The notes: generated by a model not told the origin, from the sequence alone. DNA of 64,000 nt from Pseudomonas sp. (GCF_017744435.1 NZ_JAGIBG010000005.1:62001-126000), one strand, 5' to 3'. Counted from the stretch's first letter, positions 21,726-31,216 are shown. Program-made: numbers and translations.

Positions 21726-21731
21726 GCGAAA
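21726..21731. repeat. Direct repeat GCGAAA, right target-site duplication candidate
   Basis: GCGAAA follows the distal terminal repeat directly and equals 15290-15295. It also directly precedes the second R-type end at 21732, so two elements appear to share it. Confidence 0.75.
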
Positions 21732-21806
21732 TGGTTTTAGAGAATTAAAGCTGTCGCTAAAAAATAAAAACTGCCGCAGAAGGAGGGAGCCACTCTGGCT
21801 CCCTCC
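21732..21806 (+). repeat. Second R-type transposon end, tandem copy of the glmS-proximal end
   Basis: The segment 21725-21791 aligns without gaps to 15289-15355 (57 of 67 identical). It includes an identical 26-bp terminal repeat (21732-21757) and the box AATAAAAACTGCCG. It ends in a perfect 10-bp hairpin GGAGGGAGCC/GGCTCCCTCC (21782-21806). No matching distal end is visible downstream in the window, so it is a solo end of an older element or the remaining native site. Confidence 0.7.
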
Positions 21807-22098
21807 ATCGACATGTCAGCCTCAAGCTGATTGTGCTAAAGCTCGTGGGTGAGTGTTCAGCCTAGAGCCTCTCGCACTCTCGCAGGTCATCGTGAATCTG
21901 CGATAACCGTTCGCACCTCTGCTTTCCAGGCACGCATGTTGAGTATTGAGAGTAATACTGATTTATCGGCGACTTCTATCAGGATGCCGGCGCTGATTGA
22001 AAATTCACACAGTGGGTCAATGTTCGCTCAGCGGCAACCATGCTTGCCATACGTCGTGTAAAATTCGATCACAAGGGATGCACTGGGCTGGAGGAAAC
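21807..22098. other. Gap between second transposon end and the glycosyltransferase
   Basis: I find no supported gene in this stretch. The last bases contain the GGAGGAAAC ribosome site of the following gene. Composition is intermediate, suggesting mixed or decayed accessory DNA. Confidence 0.4.
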
Positions 22099-23670
22099 AT
22101 GAAGTCTCACTCGCACAACGTCAGTGGGAAAGGCCCAGCTCCCGGTAATGCGAAGAAATTCGCTGTATGGGCCAGGAAACTCTGGCCGCTGCCAATCCTG
22201 TTGCTCGCCACGCTGGCTCGGGTGTACGGCTCAACGGCCTCCGCCATTTGGTGCGACGAGGGCTCCAGCTTGTTAATGAGCCAGTACTCACCCTCGCTCA
22301 TCTGGGTCCACAGCGCCCATGACGTACACCCACCGCTTTACTTTCTCCTTCTACACGCTTGGATAGATGTGTTCGGGGACAGTATCTTTTCGGTGAGGTT
22401 CATCAGCGTGCTGACAGGTGTCGGTACTGTAGCCCTGGGCATGTGGCTGGTTTATCAGATTGCAACACGTCATGCAGCCATACTGGCTGGTGTTTTGTTG
22501 GCCTTGCTGCCAATTGCAGTGCGTTACAGCCAAGAAGTGCGCATGTACTCCCTAATGGGATTTTTTTTGCTGGGAGCAACCATCGCGCTTGTATATTGGG
22601 TAAAAAACCCTGAGCGCTACCGCTACCTTTGCGTGTATGTGCTGTTAATAACGGCAAGTTTCTATACTCATTATTTCACTAGCCTATGCGTACTGTCTCA
22701 CTGGGCCTATCTATCGGTTGTACGCGGCGACAAACACCGCCTCATCACTCGGCCATCATGGTGGGTCGCCAACAGCTTGATCGTCTTGTTGTACACCCCC
22801 TGGATTCCCAACTTGATAGACCTGCTGCAGCACCTTGACCAACTCAAGGCGGGTGGCGACATTGGCTGGATACTGCCCGTTACACTGTATTCACTGCCAT
22901 CGACAATCTGGCAGGATCTGGCCCTTACCGATGGTCTGAATCTGAAATGGCCAGTCTACTTTGCACTGCCACTGGCGTTGGCGCTGGTAACGGTCGCTGT
23001 CTGCCGACATGATAGAAGCCCGCATAGATTCCATACGCTAATGGCGATCTATACGTTTCTCCCGTTGATCATCGTATTTTCTGTCTCGTGGATAACGCCA
23101 CTGATGGTCGAGCGTTATCTGATGTTTTCCGCCCTGGGCTTACCGTTAATACTGGCAGTCGCCATTGATCGAATGAGGCGTAATTTTCGATACGCAGCAA
23201 TAGCCACCCTGGTGACCTTTCTGGCGGTAGAGCTGGGCGGCCTGAGTAGTTACTACCAAAAGGATGAAGATCAGTTCAACAAGCTGGTCAACTTCGTCAA
23301 TGAAAACTATCGTACGAACGACCGTATCATCGTCAGCGATCTTTTCTGGTATTTCAGCTACGTCTACTATAACAAGACCGGGTCAGTGCCACTGCTCTAT
23401 ACGCCGCCACTGGCCAACGGCGCTTCGGGTCGGCCAGGTAACTACGGATTTGGCACACTGGTGAACCATGATGCCGATAAAATCTATTTCGACAGCCTTG
23501 AAAATCTACCCGTTGGCCAAACCAGAGTCTGGTTGATAAGCAATAGCGAACCGCCCGATGATTTCTCACCCATACCGGATAATTGGAATAAGGTCAGTAC
23601 GCTAAAAGTCGGCGATACCCAAGTACGCCTTTATACTATTGGCATGGCCTATAACGCGAAAGCAGACTAG
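22099..23670 (+). CDS. GT-C fold (PMT/ArnT-like, GT39-type) membrane glycosyltransferase
   Basis: This 523-aa polytopic protein has about ten hydrophobic helices and a soluble C-terminal domain. The acidic catalytic-type motif AIWCDEGSSLLMSQYSPSLIWVH near residues 48-70 sits in the first extracytoplasmic loop, as in GT-C enzymes that use polyprenyl-phosphate sugars. HDVHPPLYFLLLHAW follows, also family-like. ATG 22099 has GGAGGAA upstream; the frame is open further but without a good site. It is a singleton between the island and a core cluster, with lower GC than its neighbours. The acceptor (lipid A, glycan or protein) is unknown. Confidence 0.8.
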   Translation: MKSHSHNVSGKGPAPGNAKKFAVWARKLWPLPILLLATLARVYGSTASAIWCDEGSSLLMSQYSPSLIWVHSAHDVHPPLYFLLLHAWIDVFGDSIFSVRFISVLTGVGTVALGMWLVYQIATRHAAILAGVLLALLPIAVRYSQEVRMYSLMGFFLLGATIALVYWVKNPERYRYLCVYVLLITASFYTHYFTSLCVLSHWAYLSVVRGDKHRLITRPSWWVANSLIVLLYTPWIPNLIDLLQHLDQLKAGGDIGWILPVTLYSLPSTIWQDLALTDGLNLKWPVYFALPLALALVTVAVCRHDRSPHRFHTLMAIYTFLPLIIVFSVSWITPLMVERYLMFSALGLPLILAVAIDRMRRNFRYAAIATLVTFLAVELGGLSSYYQKDEDQFNKLVNFVNENYRTNDRIIVSDLFWYFSYVYYNKTGSVPLLYTPPLANGASGRPGNYGFGTLVNHDADKIYFDSLENLPVGQTRVWLISNSEPPDDFSPIPDNWNKVSTLKVGDTQVRLYTIGMAYNAKAD

Positions 23671-23710
23671 CAATCGAAGGTTCGCCGTCGCGAGCGTGCC
23701 ACATGCTCCT

Positions 23711-23750
23711 GTAGGAACGGCTTTAGCCGCGAAGCAAGCCACGCGAGGTG
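23711..23750. repeat. REP-like element
   Basis: TGTAGGAACGGCTTTAGCCG and the following CGCGAAGC match the style of P. putida extragenic palindromes (GGCTTTAGCCGCGAA). It lies between the glycosyltransferase and the symporter. Confidence 0.55.
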
Positions 23751-23903
23751 AGGATCGAGACGGTATCTTCAAGGGCCCACGCGTCTCATTGATGTCATCC
23801 GCGCATCAATTAATGAAAAATGAACGATTATCTCCAGCGCCGCTTTCGACGATCATTCCAGAAATAAGCACTTACAATTATTAAGAAACGCTGGAGATCC
23901 ACC

Positions 23904-25202
23904 ATGAGTCTGCCGTCACGCTCGGTGCCCGAGGGCAAGTCCAAGGCCGGTATGGTCTTCCGGGTTACGTCCGGAAACTTCCTCGAACAGTTCGACTTCT
24001 TCCTGTTCGGCTTCTATGCCACGCACATCGCGGCGGCCTTCTTCCCCGCGTCCAATGAATTCGCCTCGTTGATGATGACCTTCGCCGTGTTCGGCGCCGG
24101 CTTCCTCATGCGCCCGCTGGGTGCGGTGATCCTCGGTGCGTACATTGATGACGTAGGCCGACGCAAAGGGCTGATCGTCACCCTGGCGATCATGGCCAGC
24201 GGGACCTTGCTGATCGTGCTGGTGCCCGGCTACGCCAGCATCGGGCTATTGGCCCCGGCGCTGGTGCTGATCGGGCGCTTGCTGCAAGGCTTCTCGGCCG
24301 GTGCCGAGCTGGGCGGTGTGTCGGTGTACCTGGCCGAAATGGCAACGCCTGGGCACAAGGGCTTCTACGCCAGCTGGCAGTCCGCCAGCCAGCAGGTGGC
24401 GATCGTTGTCGCCGCCGCGCTGGGCTTTGCGCTGAACGAATGGCTGTCTGCCGCCGAGATTGCCCAGTGGGGCTGGCGCGTGCCGTTCGGTGTGGGCTGC
24501 ATGATCATCCCGGTGATCTTCCTGCTACGGCGCAACCTGCAGGAGACCGAGGAGTTCGCCGCCCGCGAGCATCGCCCTACCATGAAGCAGGTGCTGGCGA
24601 CGCTGGCGGCCAACTCCGGCGTGGTGCTGTTCGGCATGCTGATGGTGGCCATGACCACCACGGCCTTCTACATGATCACAGTGTATGCGCCGACCTTCGG
24701 CAAGACCGTGCTGCAACTGAGTACCGGCGACGCACTGCTGGTGACCTTGCTGACGGCGGTGTCGAACTTCATCTGGCTGCCCATCGGCGGCACGCTCAGC
24801 GACCGCCTCGGGCGCAAGCCGCTGCTGCTGGCCATGTCGCTGATGACCGTGATCACCGCCTACCCGGCGCTGACCTATCTGGCCCAGTCGCCGACCTTTG
24901 GCCACATGCTCGAAGTGCTGCTGTGGTTCTCGTTCCTGTACGGCATGTACAACGGTGCGATGATCCCGGCGCTGACCGAAATCATGCCGGTGGAAGTGCG
25001 GGTGGCAGGTTTCTCGCTGGCCTATAGCCTGGCGACTGCACTGTTCGGCGGTTTCACCCCGGCGATCTCGACCTGGATGATCCACGTCACCAATGACAAG
25101 GCCGCACCGGCCTACTGGATGATGTTCGCCGCGCTCTGTGCATTCGTCGCCACCTGGATGCTCTATCGCCGCCTGGCCAACCGCGCAGCGGTGGCCGCAT
25201 GA
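23904..25202 (+). CDS. MFS citrate/tricarballylate-type proton symporter (CitA family)
   Basis: This 432-aa MFS permease has twelve helices. The opening [25 protein letters not shown] and the block [25 protein letters not shown] are very close to the plasmid citrate:H+ symporter CitA as I remember it. [40 protein letters not shown] and [19 protein letters not shown] also match. It should import citrate or a related tricarboxylate with protons. The stop overlaps the next gene by 4 bp (ATGA). Confidence 0.85.
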   Translation: MSLPSRSVPEGKSKAGMVFRVTSGNFLEQFDFFLFGFYATHIAAAFFPASNEFASLMMTFAVFGAGFLMRPLGAVILGAYIDDVGRRKGLIVTLAIMASGTLLIVLVPGYASIGLLAPALVLIGRLLQGFSAGAELGGVSVYLAEMATPGHKGFYASWQSASQQVAIVVAAALGFALNEWLSAAEIAQWGWRVPFGVGCMIIPVIFLLRRNLQETEEFAAREHRPTMKQVLATLAANSGVVLFGMLMVAMTTTAFYMITVYAPTFGKTVLQLSTGDALLVTLLTAVSNFIWLPIGGTLSDRLGRKPLLLAMSLMTVITAYPALTYLAQSPTFGHMLEVLLWFSFLYGMYNGAMIPALTEIMPVEVRVAGFSLAYSLATALFGGFTPAISTWMIHVTNDKAAPAYWMMFAALCAFVATWMLYRRLANRAAVAA

Positions 25203-25969
25203 GGGCTTCGTTGAAAGCGTTGCTGGCTGCTACGTTGCTCGCTGGCTGCAGCCTTGCCCAGGCTGCCGAACTGACTGTGATGACCTCGGGCGGCTTCACC
25301 GCCGCCTACAAGCAGTTGGGGCCGCAGTATGCGGCGCAGAGCGGCGATACTCTGGTCACCGTGCTGGGCCCGTCCATGGGCAAGGCCCCCGAGGCGATCC
25401 CCAATCGCCTCGCGCGTGGCGAGCACGCGGATGTGGTGATCATGGTCGGCTATGCGCTGGACGAGCTGATCCGTCAGGGCAAGGTCGACCCGGCATCGCG
25501 GGTGGAACTGGCGGATTCGCGCATCGGCCTGGTGGTCCGGGAAGGGCAGGCCAAGCCTGCCATCGGCACTGCTGACGAATTGAAGCAGACCTTGCTGGCG
25601 GCACGGTCGGTGGCCTACTCGGACAGCGCCAGCGGCGTGTACATCGAGAAGGAGCTGTACAAGAAGCTGGGCATCCAGGACCAGCTGGTTGGCAAGAGCA
25701 CCATGGTGGAGCGCATTCCGGTGGCCTCGCAGGTGGCCAAGGGCACCTATCAGCTTGGCTTCCAGCAGGTTGCCGAGCTGCTGCCTGTGCAGGGTGTCAC
25801 TTACGTTGGCAAGATCCCGGAAAGCCTGCAGTCGGTGACCCGCTTTGCCGCTGGCATCCCGAAAACCGCCGAGCACCCGGCTGAGGCGAAGCAGTTGCTG
25901 AACTACCTCGCTTCGCCCGACGTGCAGCCCGCCGTGCGCGCCACAGGGCTGGACTCAGTCGCCCGGTAA
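25199..25969 (+). CDS. Periplasmic ModA-like substrate-binding protein
   Basis: This 256-aa protein has a lipoprotein or Sec signal ([18 protein letters not shown]; cleavage likely before [10 protein letters not shown]). The fold looks like type-2 periplasmic binding proteins of the ModA kind: [48 protein letters not shown]. No ABC permease or ATPase is adjacent; instead it is coupled by 4-bp overlap to the MFS symporter. It may be an extracytoplasmic solute receptor or sensor for the same substrate. It overlaps the convergent LysR gene by 15 bp. Confidence 0.75.
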   Translation: MRASLKALLAATLLAGCSLAQAAELTVMTSGGFTAAYKQLGPQYAAQSGDTLVTVLGPSMGKAPEAIPNRLARGEHADVVIMVGYALDELIRQGKVDPASRVELADSRIGLVVREGQAKPAIGTADELKQTLLAARSVAYSDSASGVYIEKELYKKLGIQDQLVGKSTMVERIPVASQVAKGTYQLGFQQVAELLPVQGVTYVGKIPESLQSVTRFAAGIPKTAEHPAEAKQLLNYLASPDVQPAVRATGLDSVAR

Positions 25970-26902
25970 GACGCCGGGCAGTTCCCGAATCAGCCTGACC
26001 ATCTCAAGTGCCGCCGGTGTCAGCGTGCGGCCGCGGCGCTTGAGCAGGCCCATCTTGCGGCTGACCTCCGGTTCGACCAGTGCAATGCTGGCCAGGATCG
26101 GATGCGGGGTCATCGGCAGTGCGATCGATGGCACCGCCGCGATACCCAGCCCCGCTTCGATCAGGCCGAGCAGGGTGGTCACATGCCTGGCTTCGCACAC
26201 ACTCTCCTTGCTGACCTGCATCCCGGCCAACGCCCGATCCAGTACCAGGCGGTTGCCTGACGATTTGCCCAGGGTGATGTAGTCATGCTCGTAGGCCTGC
26301 GCCCAAGTCACCTTGTCCAGCTTGGCGAGCGGGTGATCCTGGCGGCAGGCGATGACATAGCGCTCCTCGAGCAGGACGCTGAACTCGATCTCCGGGGCGA
26401 GGTTGCCCGTGAAGCTCAGGCCGAAGTCCGCTTCGCCGGAGGCCACGGCGGCGCTGACTTCGTTGGCGGAGGCGTCGTACAGGTTGATACGAATTTTCGG
26501 ATACTGCGTATGGAAGGCGCGGATTGCATGGGGCATGAAGTAGTAGGCCGCTGACGGCACGCAGGCGATGGTCAGGGTACCGGTGCGCAGCGAGCCACCA
26601 TCGCCGACGCTGAGCAGCGCCAGGTCCAGGTCGTCCAGCAGGCGTTCGACCTGAGGCAGGAAGGCGCGACCGACATTGGTCAGCGACACCTTGCGGGTGG
26701 TCCGTTCGAGCAGCTTCACGCCCAATGCCGACTCGAGTTTTTCGATGCGCCGGCTCAACGCCGACTGGGTGATGCGAATGGTGTCGGCGGCGCGGCGGAA
26801 ACTGCCTTGCTCGACGACAGCGCGGAAAGCTTGCAGGTCATTCAGATCGAAGTTGATGCTCAACCGGTGGGCCCCGCTGGTTTGATCGAAAGCGTGCATC
26901 AA
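25955..26902 (-). CDS. LysR-family transcriptional regulator
   Basis: This 315-aa LysR protein has the N-terminal winged helix NDLQAFRAVVEQGSFRRAADTIRITQSALSRRIEKLE (about residues 21-57). The effector-binding domain contains LLGLIEAGLGIAAVPSIALP. It points toward the symporter/binding-protein pair and ends inside the latter, so it is a plausible regulator of it. ATG 26902 or 26899 are both possible, and the ribosome site is weak. A start nearer to NFDLNDLQAF is not excluded. Confidence 0.85.
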   Translation of the reverse strand: MMHAFDQTSGAHRLSINFDLNDLQAFRAVVEQGSFRRAADTIRITQSALSRRIEKLESALGVKLLERTTRKVSLTNVGRAFLPQVERLLDDLDLALLSVGDGGSLRTGTLTIACVPSAAYYFMPHAIRAFHTQYPKIRINLYDASANEVSAAVASGEADFGLSFTGNLAPEIEFSVLLEERYVIACRQDHPLAKLDKVTWAQAYEHDYITLGKSSGNRLVLDRALAGMQVSKESVCEARHVTTLLGLIEAGLGIAAVPSIALPMTPHPILASIALVEPEVSRKMGLLKRRGRTLTPAALEMVRLIRELPGVLPGD

Positions 26903-26936
26903 TGGTATTTCGAAAAAACCGGCGGAGCCAGATGGG

Positions 26937-28337
26937 TCAGATCTGCATGGCCATGCCGTGCACGTTCATGGCTGCCTGGCGCAGGGCTTCGGAGCGGGTC
27001 GGGTGCGGGTGGCAGATCAGGGCGATGTCTTCAGCCGAGGCGGCGAACTCCATGGCCACGCAGAACTCGCCAATCATCTCGCTGACGCTCGGGCCGACCA
27101 GGTGCACGCCGAGCACCTCATCGGTGTTGGCGTCGGCGATGACCTTGGCGAAGCCTTCGGTCTCGTGGTTGATCTTGGCGCGGCTGTTGGCGGTGAAGGG
27201 GAACTTGCCGACCTTGTAGGCGCGGCCTTCGGCCTTCAGCTGCTCTTCGGTCTTGCCGACGGTAGCCAGTTCCGGGCGGGTGTAGATCACGCCGGGGATC
27301 AGGTTGTAGTTCACTTCATGGGGCTTGCCGGCGATGCGCTCGATGCAGGCGACCGCTTCGTCTTCAGCCTTGTGCGCCAGCATCGGGCCGGAGGTGACGT
27401 CGCCGATCACCCATACACCGGGGACCGAGGTGCGGTGGTGCTCGTTGCTCAGCATGCCGCGTTTGTCGGTTTCCAGCCCTACGCTCTCAAGGTTCAGGCC
27501 CTTGGTATAAGGACGACGGCCGATCGCGACCAGTACGTAGTCGGCCTGCAGGGTTTCGGCGGCTCCACCAGCAGCTGGCTCCAGGGTCAGGCTGACACCT
27601 TCGGCTTCAGTCTTCGCCTGGGTAACCTTGCTGCCGAGCTTGAAGGCCATGCCTTGCTTGGTCAGGGCTTTCTGCAGGGTCTTGGCGGTTTCTTCATCGA
27701 TGCCCGGGCAGATACGGTCGAGGTACTCGATGACGGTGACCTGTGCACCCAGGCGGCGCCATACCGAGCCCAGTTCCAGGCCGATGACGCCCGCGCCGAT
27801 CACCACCAGATGCTTGGGTACCTGCGGCAGGGCCAGGGCACCGGTGGAGTCGATGATGCGCTGGTTGTCGATGGTCACGCCGGGCAGGGGAGTAGGCTCG
27901 GAACCCGTGGCAATGACGATGTCCTTGGCCTGCAGTGCGGTCTCGCTGCCATCTTCGGCCTTGACGATGACCTTGCCGACGCCATCCAGGCGGCCCCAGC
28001 CTTTGATCCAGTCGACCTTGTTCTTGCGGAACAGGTACTCGATGCCCTTGGTCAGGCCAGTCACGCTCTCGTCCTTCTGTTTCATCATCTGGGCGAGGTT
28101 GAGCGTCGGCTTCACTTCGATGCCAAGGTGGGCGAACTCGTCGCCGCTGGCCGCTTCGTAAAGCTCGGAGGCGTGCAGCAACGCTTTGGACGGCATGCAA
28201 CCGACGTTGAGGCAGGTGCCACCGAGGGTCGAACGGCCTTCCACGCAAGCGACGCTCAGGCCCAGTTGGCCAGCGCGGATCGCTGCGTTGTAGCCGCCAG
28301 GGCCGCCGCCGATGATCACCACGTCATAGGATTTCAT
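26937..28337 (-). CDS. lpd3: Dihydrolipoyl dehydrogenase (Lpd3-like)
   Basis: This 466-aa flavoprotein disulfide reductase has the FAD-binding GGGPGGYNAAIRAGQLG (residues 10-26) and the redox disulfide GGTCLNVGCMPSKALLH (about 39-55). NAD binding is at VIGAGVIGLELGSV and the C-terminal His-Glu pair at HPHPTRSEA. It reoxidises dihydrolipoamide in 2-oxoacid dehydrogenase complexes. ATG 28337 gives the family start MKSYDVVIIGGG; a longer open frame exists. No E1 or E2 genes are nearby. P. putida has several Lpd proteins and length fits Lpd3, but the number is from memory. Confidence 0.9.
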   Translation of the reverse strand: MKSYDVVIIGGGPGGYNAAIRAGQLGLSVACVEGRSTLGGTCLNVGCMPSKALLHASELYEAASGDEFAHLGIEVKPTLNLAQMMKQKDESVTGLTKGIEYLFRKNKVDWIKGWGRLDGVGKVIVKAEDGSETALQAKDIVIATGSEPTPLPGVTIDNQRIIDSTGALALPQVPKHLVVIGAGVIGLELGSVWRRLGAQVTVIEYLDRICPGIDEETAKTLQKALTKQGMAFKLGSKVTQAKTEAEGVSLTLEPAAGGAAETLQADYVLVAIGRRPYTKGLNLESVGLETDKRGMLSNEHHRTSVPGVWVIGDVTSGPMLAHKAEDEAVACIERIAGKPHEVNYNLIPGVIYTRPELATVGKTEEQLKAEGRAYKVGKFPFTANSRAKINHETEGFAKVIADANTDEVLGVHLVGPSVSEMIGEFCVAMEFAASAEDIALICHPHPTRSEALRQAAMNVHGMAMQI

Positions 28338-28395
28338 GGGTTTTGTACTCCAGATGAGGAAGCGCGAGAGGGGCATAAGGTTAAGCTGAGAAGGG

Positions 28396-28413
28396 CGGAT
28401 TGTATACAATCCG
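28396..28413. promoter_or_regulatory. Perfect 18-bp palindrome, operator candidate between lpd3 and cfa
   Basis: CGGATTGTATACAATCCG is a perfect palindrome 59 bp before the lpd3 start, in the divergent region with cfa. TTGTATACAA cores are typical of GntR-family operators. A second smaller palindrome AGACCTTGGTCT is at 28440-28451. The regulator is unknown. Confidence 0.5.
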
Positions 28414-28544
28414 TTGCTTTCATCAGATCAGTTGGTTCTAGACCTTGGTCTCGTTTAGAGGAAAGCTCCTACGAATGAACTACTCTGATCCGGCGACGTT
28501 CGAAATATCAGGCGTCGTGGCCTTTAGGGATAGGAGGAGTGTTC

Positions 28545-29729
28545 ATGCTTGCTCAACTTCCACCGGCACTGCAAAGCCTGCATCTGCCGCTGCGGCTGAA
28601 ACTGTGGGACGGTAACCAGTTCGATCTGGGCCCAAGCCCGCAGGTCACCATCCTGGTCAAGGAGCCACAGCTGATCAGCCAGCTGACCCACCCAAGCCTG
28701 GACCAGCTGGGCACTGCGTTCGTGGAGGGCAAGCTGGAGCTGGAAGGTGATATCGGTGAAGCCATCCGCGTGTGCGACGAGCTTAGCGAAGCGCTGCTGA
28801 TCGACGAGGATGACACCCCGCCAGAGCGCCTCTCCCATGACAAGCGCACAGACGCCAAGGCTATTTCCTACCATTACGATGTCTCCAATGACTTCTATCA
28901 ACTCTGGCTCGACCAGGACATGGCTTATTCCTGCGCCTATTTCCGTGAGCCGGACAACACCCTGGATCAAGCACAACAGGACAAGTTCGACCACCTGTGC
29001 CGCAAGCTGCGCCTGGATGCCGGCGACTACCTGCTCGATGTGGGCTGTGGCTGGGGCGGGCTGTCGCGTTTCGCCGCGCGCGAATATGGCGCCAAGGTAT
29101 TCGGCATCACCCTGAGCAAGGAGCAGCTCAAGCTCGGGCGCGAGCGGGTCAAGGCCGAGGGCCTGGCCGACAAGGTCGACCTGCAGATCCTCGACTACCG
29201 CGACCTGCCTCAGGATGGCCGCTTCGACAAGGTCGTCAGCGTTGGTATGTTCGAGCATGTCGGGCACGCCAACCTGGCGCTGTATTGCCGGAAACTATTC
29301 GGTGCGGTCAAGGAAGGTGGGCTGGTGATGAACCATGGGATTACTGCCAAGCACGTCGATGGCCGACCGGTCGGGCGTGGGGCAGGTGAGTTCATCGACC
29401 GCTATGTGTTCCCCCATGGTGAGCTGCCGCATTTGTCGATGATCACAGCCAGCATCTGTGAGGCGGGGCTGGAGGTGGTGGACGTGGAGAGCCTGCGCCT
29501 GCACTACGCCAAGACGCTGCATCACTGGAGCGAGAACCTGGAGAACCAGTTGCATAAAGCAGCGGCGCTGGTGCCTGAGAAGACCCTGCGCATCTGGCGC
29601 TTGTACCTGGCCGGGTGTGCTTATGCGTTCCAGAAGGGCTGGATCAACCTGCATCAGATTCTGGCCGTGAAGCCGTACGCCGATGGGCACCATGATCTGC
29701 CGTGGACACGGGAAGACCTTTATCGCTGA
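28545..29729 (+). CDS. cfa: Cyclopropane-fatty-acyl-phospholipid synthase
   Basis: This 394-aa SAM-dependent enzyme methylenates cis double bonds of membrane phospholipids. YHYDVSNDFYQLWLDQDMAYSCAYF and the SAM motif LLDVGCGWGGLSRFAAREYG (about residues 161-180) are diagnostic, as is FEHVGHANL. ATG 28545 follows AGGAGGAG with good spacing; an upstream GTG overlaps that site and is less likely. It is divergent from lpd3 and converges with the cardiolipin synthase gene. Confidence 0.93.
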   Translation: MLAQLPPALQSLHLPLRLKLWDGNQFDLGPSPQVTILVKEPQLISQLTHPSLDQLGTAFVEGKLELEGDIGEAIRVCDELSEALLIDEDDTPPERLSHDKRTDAKAISYHYDVSNDFYQLWLDQDMAYSCAYFREPDNTLDQAQQDKFDHLCRKLRLDAGDYLLDVGCGWGGLSRFAAREYGAKVFGITLSKEQLKLGRERVKAEGLADKVDLQILDYRDLPQDGRFDKVVSVGMFEHVGHANLALYCRKLFGAVKEGGLVMNHGITAKHVDGRPVGRGAGEFIDRYVFPHGELPHLSMITASICEAGLEVVDVESLRLHYAKTLHHWSENLENQLHKAAALVPEKTLRIWRLYLAGCAYAFQKGWINLHQILAVKPYADGHHDLPWTREDLYR

Positions 29730-29747
29730 CCAAGCGCTGATTGAAGT

Positions 29748-29772
29748 AAGGGCCGCAGAAGCGGCCCTTTCT
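29748..29772. terminator. Terminator between cfa and cls
   Basis: AAGGGCCGC (29748-29756), loop AGAA, GCGGCCCTT (29761-29769), then T-rich sequence. It lies between convergent genes and can serve both strands. Confidence 0.8.
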
Positions 29773-29776
29773 TCAT

Positions 29777-31216
29777 TCAGAGGATGGGTGAAATCAGGCG
29801 CGCAATGCGCATCCCCAGCTGCTGGACACGATGGGTATCGCGGCTGTCTTCGGCTGTGATCTCGCGGGCCTGCTCGAAGTCGTCCCGCAACATCGCCTCC
29901 ACCTGGTCGGCGAACGGGCGGTCCACCGTCAGCAAGGTGATTTCGAAATTGAGCCGGAACGAGCGGTTGTCCAGGTTGGCGCTGCCGATCGCGCTAACCT
30001 CGTCATCCACCAGTACCACCTTCTGGTGCAGGAAGCCAGGCTGATAACGGAACATCCTCACCCCTGCACGTACCGCTTCGAACGCGAACAGGCTGGAGGC
30101 GGCATAGACGATCTTGTGATCGGGCCGAGACGGAATCAGCACGCGTACATCCACCCCGCGCAGTACCGCCAGGCGCAAGGCGGCGAACACGGCCTCATCC
30201 GGAATGAAGTAAGGGCTGGTGATCCATACCCGTTTGCTCGCCGAGTGGATGGCCTCGATGAAGAACAGCGAACAGGTTTCCTGCGGGTCTGCCGGGCCAC
30301 TGGCAAGGGCTTGGCAGAGCACGCCGTTGTCGGGGTAGGTGTCCGGCAGGATCAGAGGTGGCAGCTGGCGCGTGGCCCAGTACCAGTCTTCGGCAAACGA
30401 CTCCTGCAGGCAGGCCAGCACCGGGCCGCTGATCTGCACATGGGTATCGCGCCAAGGTGACAGGTGTGGGTTCTTGCCGAGGTATTCGTCGCCAACGTTA
30501 TGCCCACCGATAAAGCCGAGCAGGCCATCGACCACGACGATCTTGCGGTGGTTGCGGAAGTTGACCTGGAAGCGGTTGAACCACCCGCGGCGGGTAGCGA
30601 AGGCATGGATCTGTACACCGCCATCACGCAGTGCCTGGCTGTAGCTGGCAGGCAGGGCATGGCTGCCGACACGGTCGTACAACACGAATACCTTCACCCC
30701 GTCGGCTGCCTTGCGCAGCAACAACTGCTGCAGGGCTTTGCCGAGGGTGTCGTCGTGGATGATGAAAAACTGCACCAGTACCGCTTCGCGCGCCTGCTCG
30801 ATGGCGGCGAAGATAGCGTCAAAAGTGGCTTTGCCATTGATCAGCAGCTTCACTTGGTTATTGGCCAGGCAAGGCATTCGCCCGAGTTTCGGCATGGCAC
30901 GCAAGGCGGCGTAACTTTCCGATTCCCTGGCGGTGAGGGCTTCTTCAACCCACGGCCGCCAGTTGAGGTTGGCCATGGCCACGTGCATTTCCTGGTTGGC
31001 CTGGCGCCGGGCCTGGATGTAGGCGTAGAAGGATCGCGCACCAAAGATCAGGTAGGGAATCAGCGTGAAGTAAGGAATGAACAACAGCGACATGGCCCAG
31101 GCAATTGCGCCTTGGGCGGTACGCACGGTGAACACTGCATGCAACGCGGCGATCATGCCAAGCAAGTGAATCAGGCCGAGCACATAGCCGAAAAAGTAGG
31201 GGCTGTGGTAATCCAT
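29777..31216 (-). CDS. cls: Cardiolipin synthase
   Basis: This 479-aa phospholipase D superfamily enzyme has two N-terminal membrane helices ([21 protein letters not shown] and [23 protein letters not shown]). Two HKD motifs are present: [21 protein letters not shown] and [21 protein letters not shown]. It joins two phosphatidylglycerols to make cardiolipin. ATG 31216 ([11 protein letters not shown]) has AGGA upstream and gives the usual length; the frame is open 16 codons further. Confidence 0.93.
   Translation of the reverse strand: MDYHSPYFFGYVLGLIHLLGMIAALHAVFTVRTAQGAIAWAMSLLFIPYFTLIPYLIFGARSFYAYIQARRQANQEMHVAMANLNWRPWVEEALTARESESYAALRAMPKLGRMPCLANNQVKLLINGKATFDAIFAAIEQAREAVLVQFFIIHDDTLGKALQQLLLRKAADGVKVFVLYDRVGSHALPASYSQALRDGGVQIHAFATRRGWFNRFQVNFRNHRKIVVVDGLLGFIGGHNVGDEYLGKNPHLSPWRDTHVQISGPVLACLQESFAEDWYWATRQLPPLILPDTYPDNGVLCQALASGPADPQETCSLFFIEAIHSASKRVWITSPYFIPDEAVFAALRLAVLRGVDVRVLIPSRPDHKIVYAASSLFAFEAVRAGVRMFRYQPGFLHQKVVLVDDEVSAIGSANLDNRSFRLNFEITLLTVDRPFADQVEAMLRDDFEQAREITAEDSRDTHRVQQLGMRIARLISPIL

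Noticed and set aside
15290-21806. CRISPR-like reading of the repeated GACAGTTTTAATTCTCT boxes
   Set aside because: Too few copies, variable sequence, mixed orientation and placement at element ends fit transposase sites, not a repeat-spacer array, and no cas genes are present.
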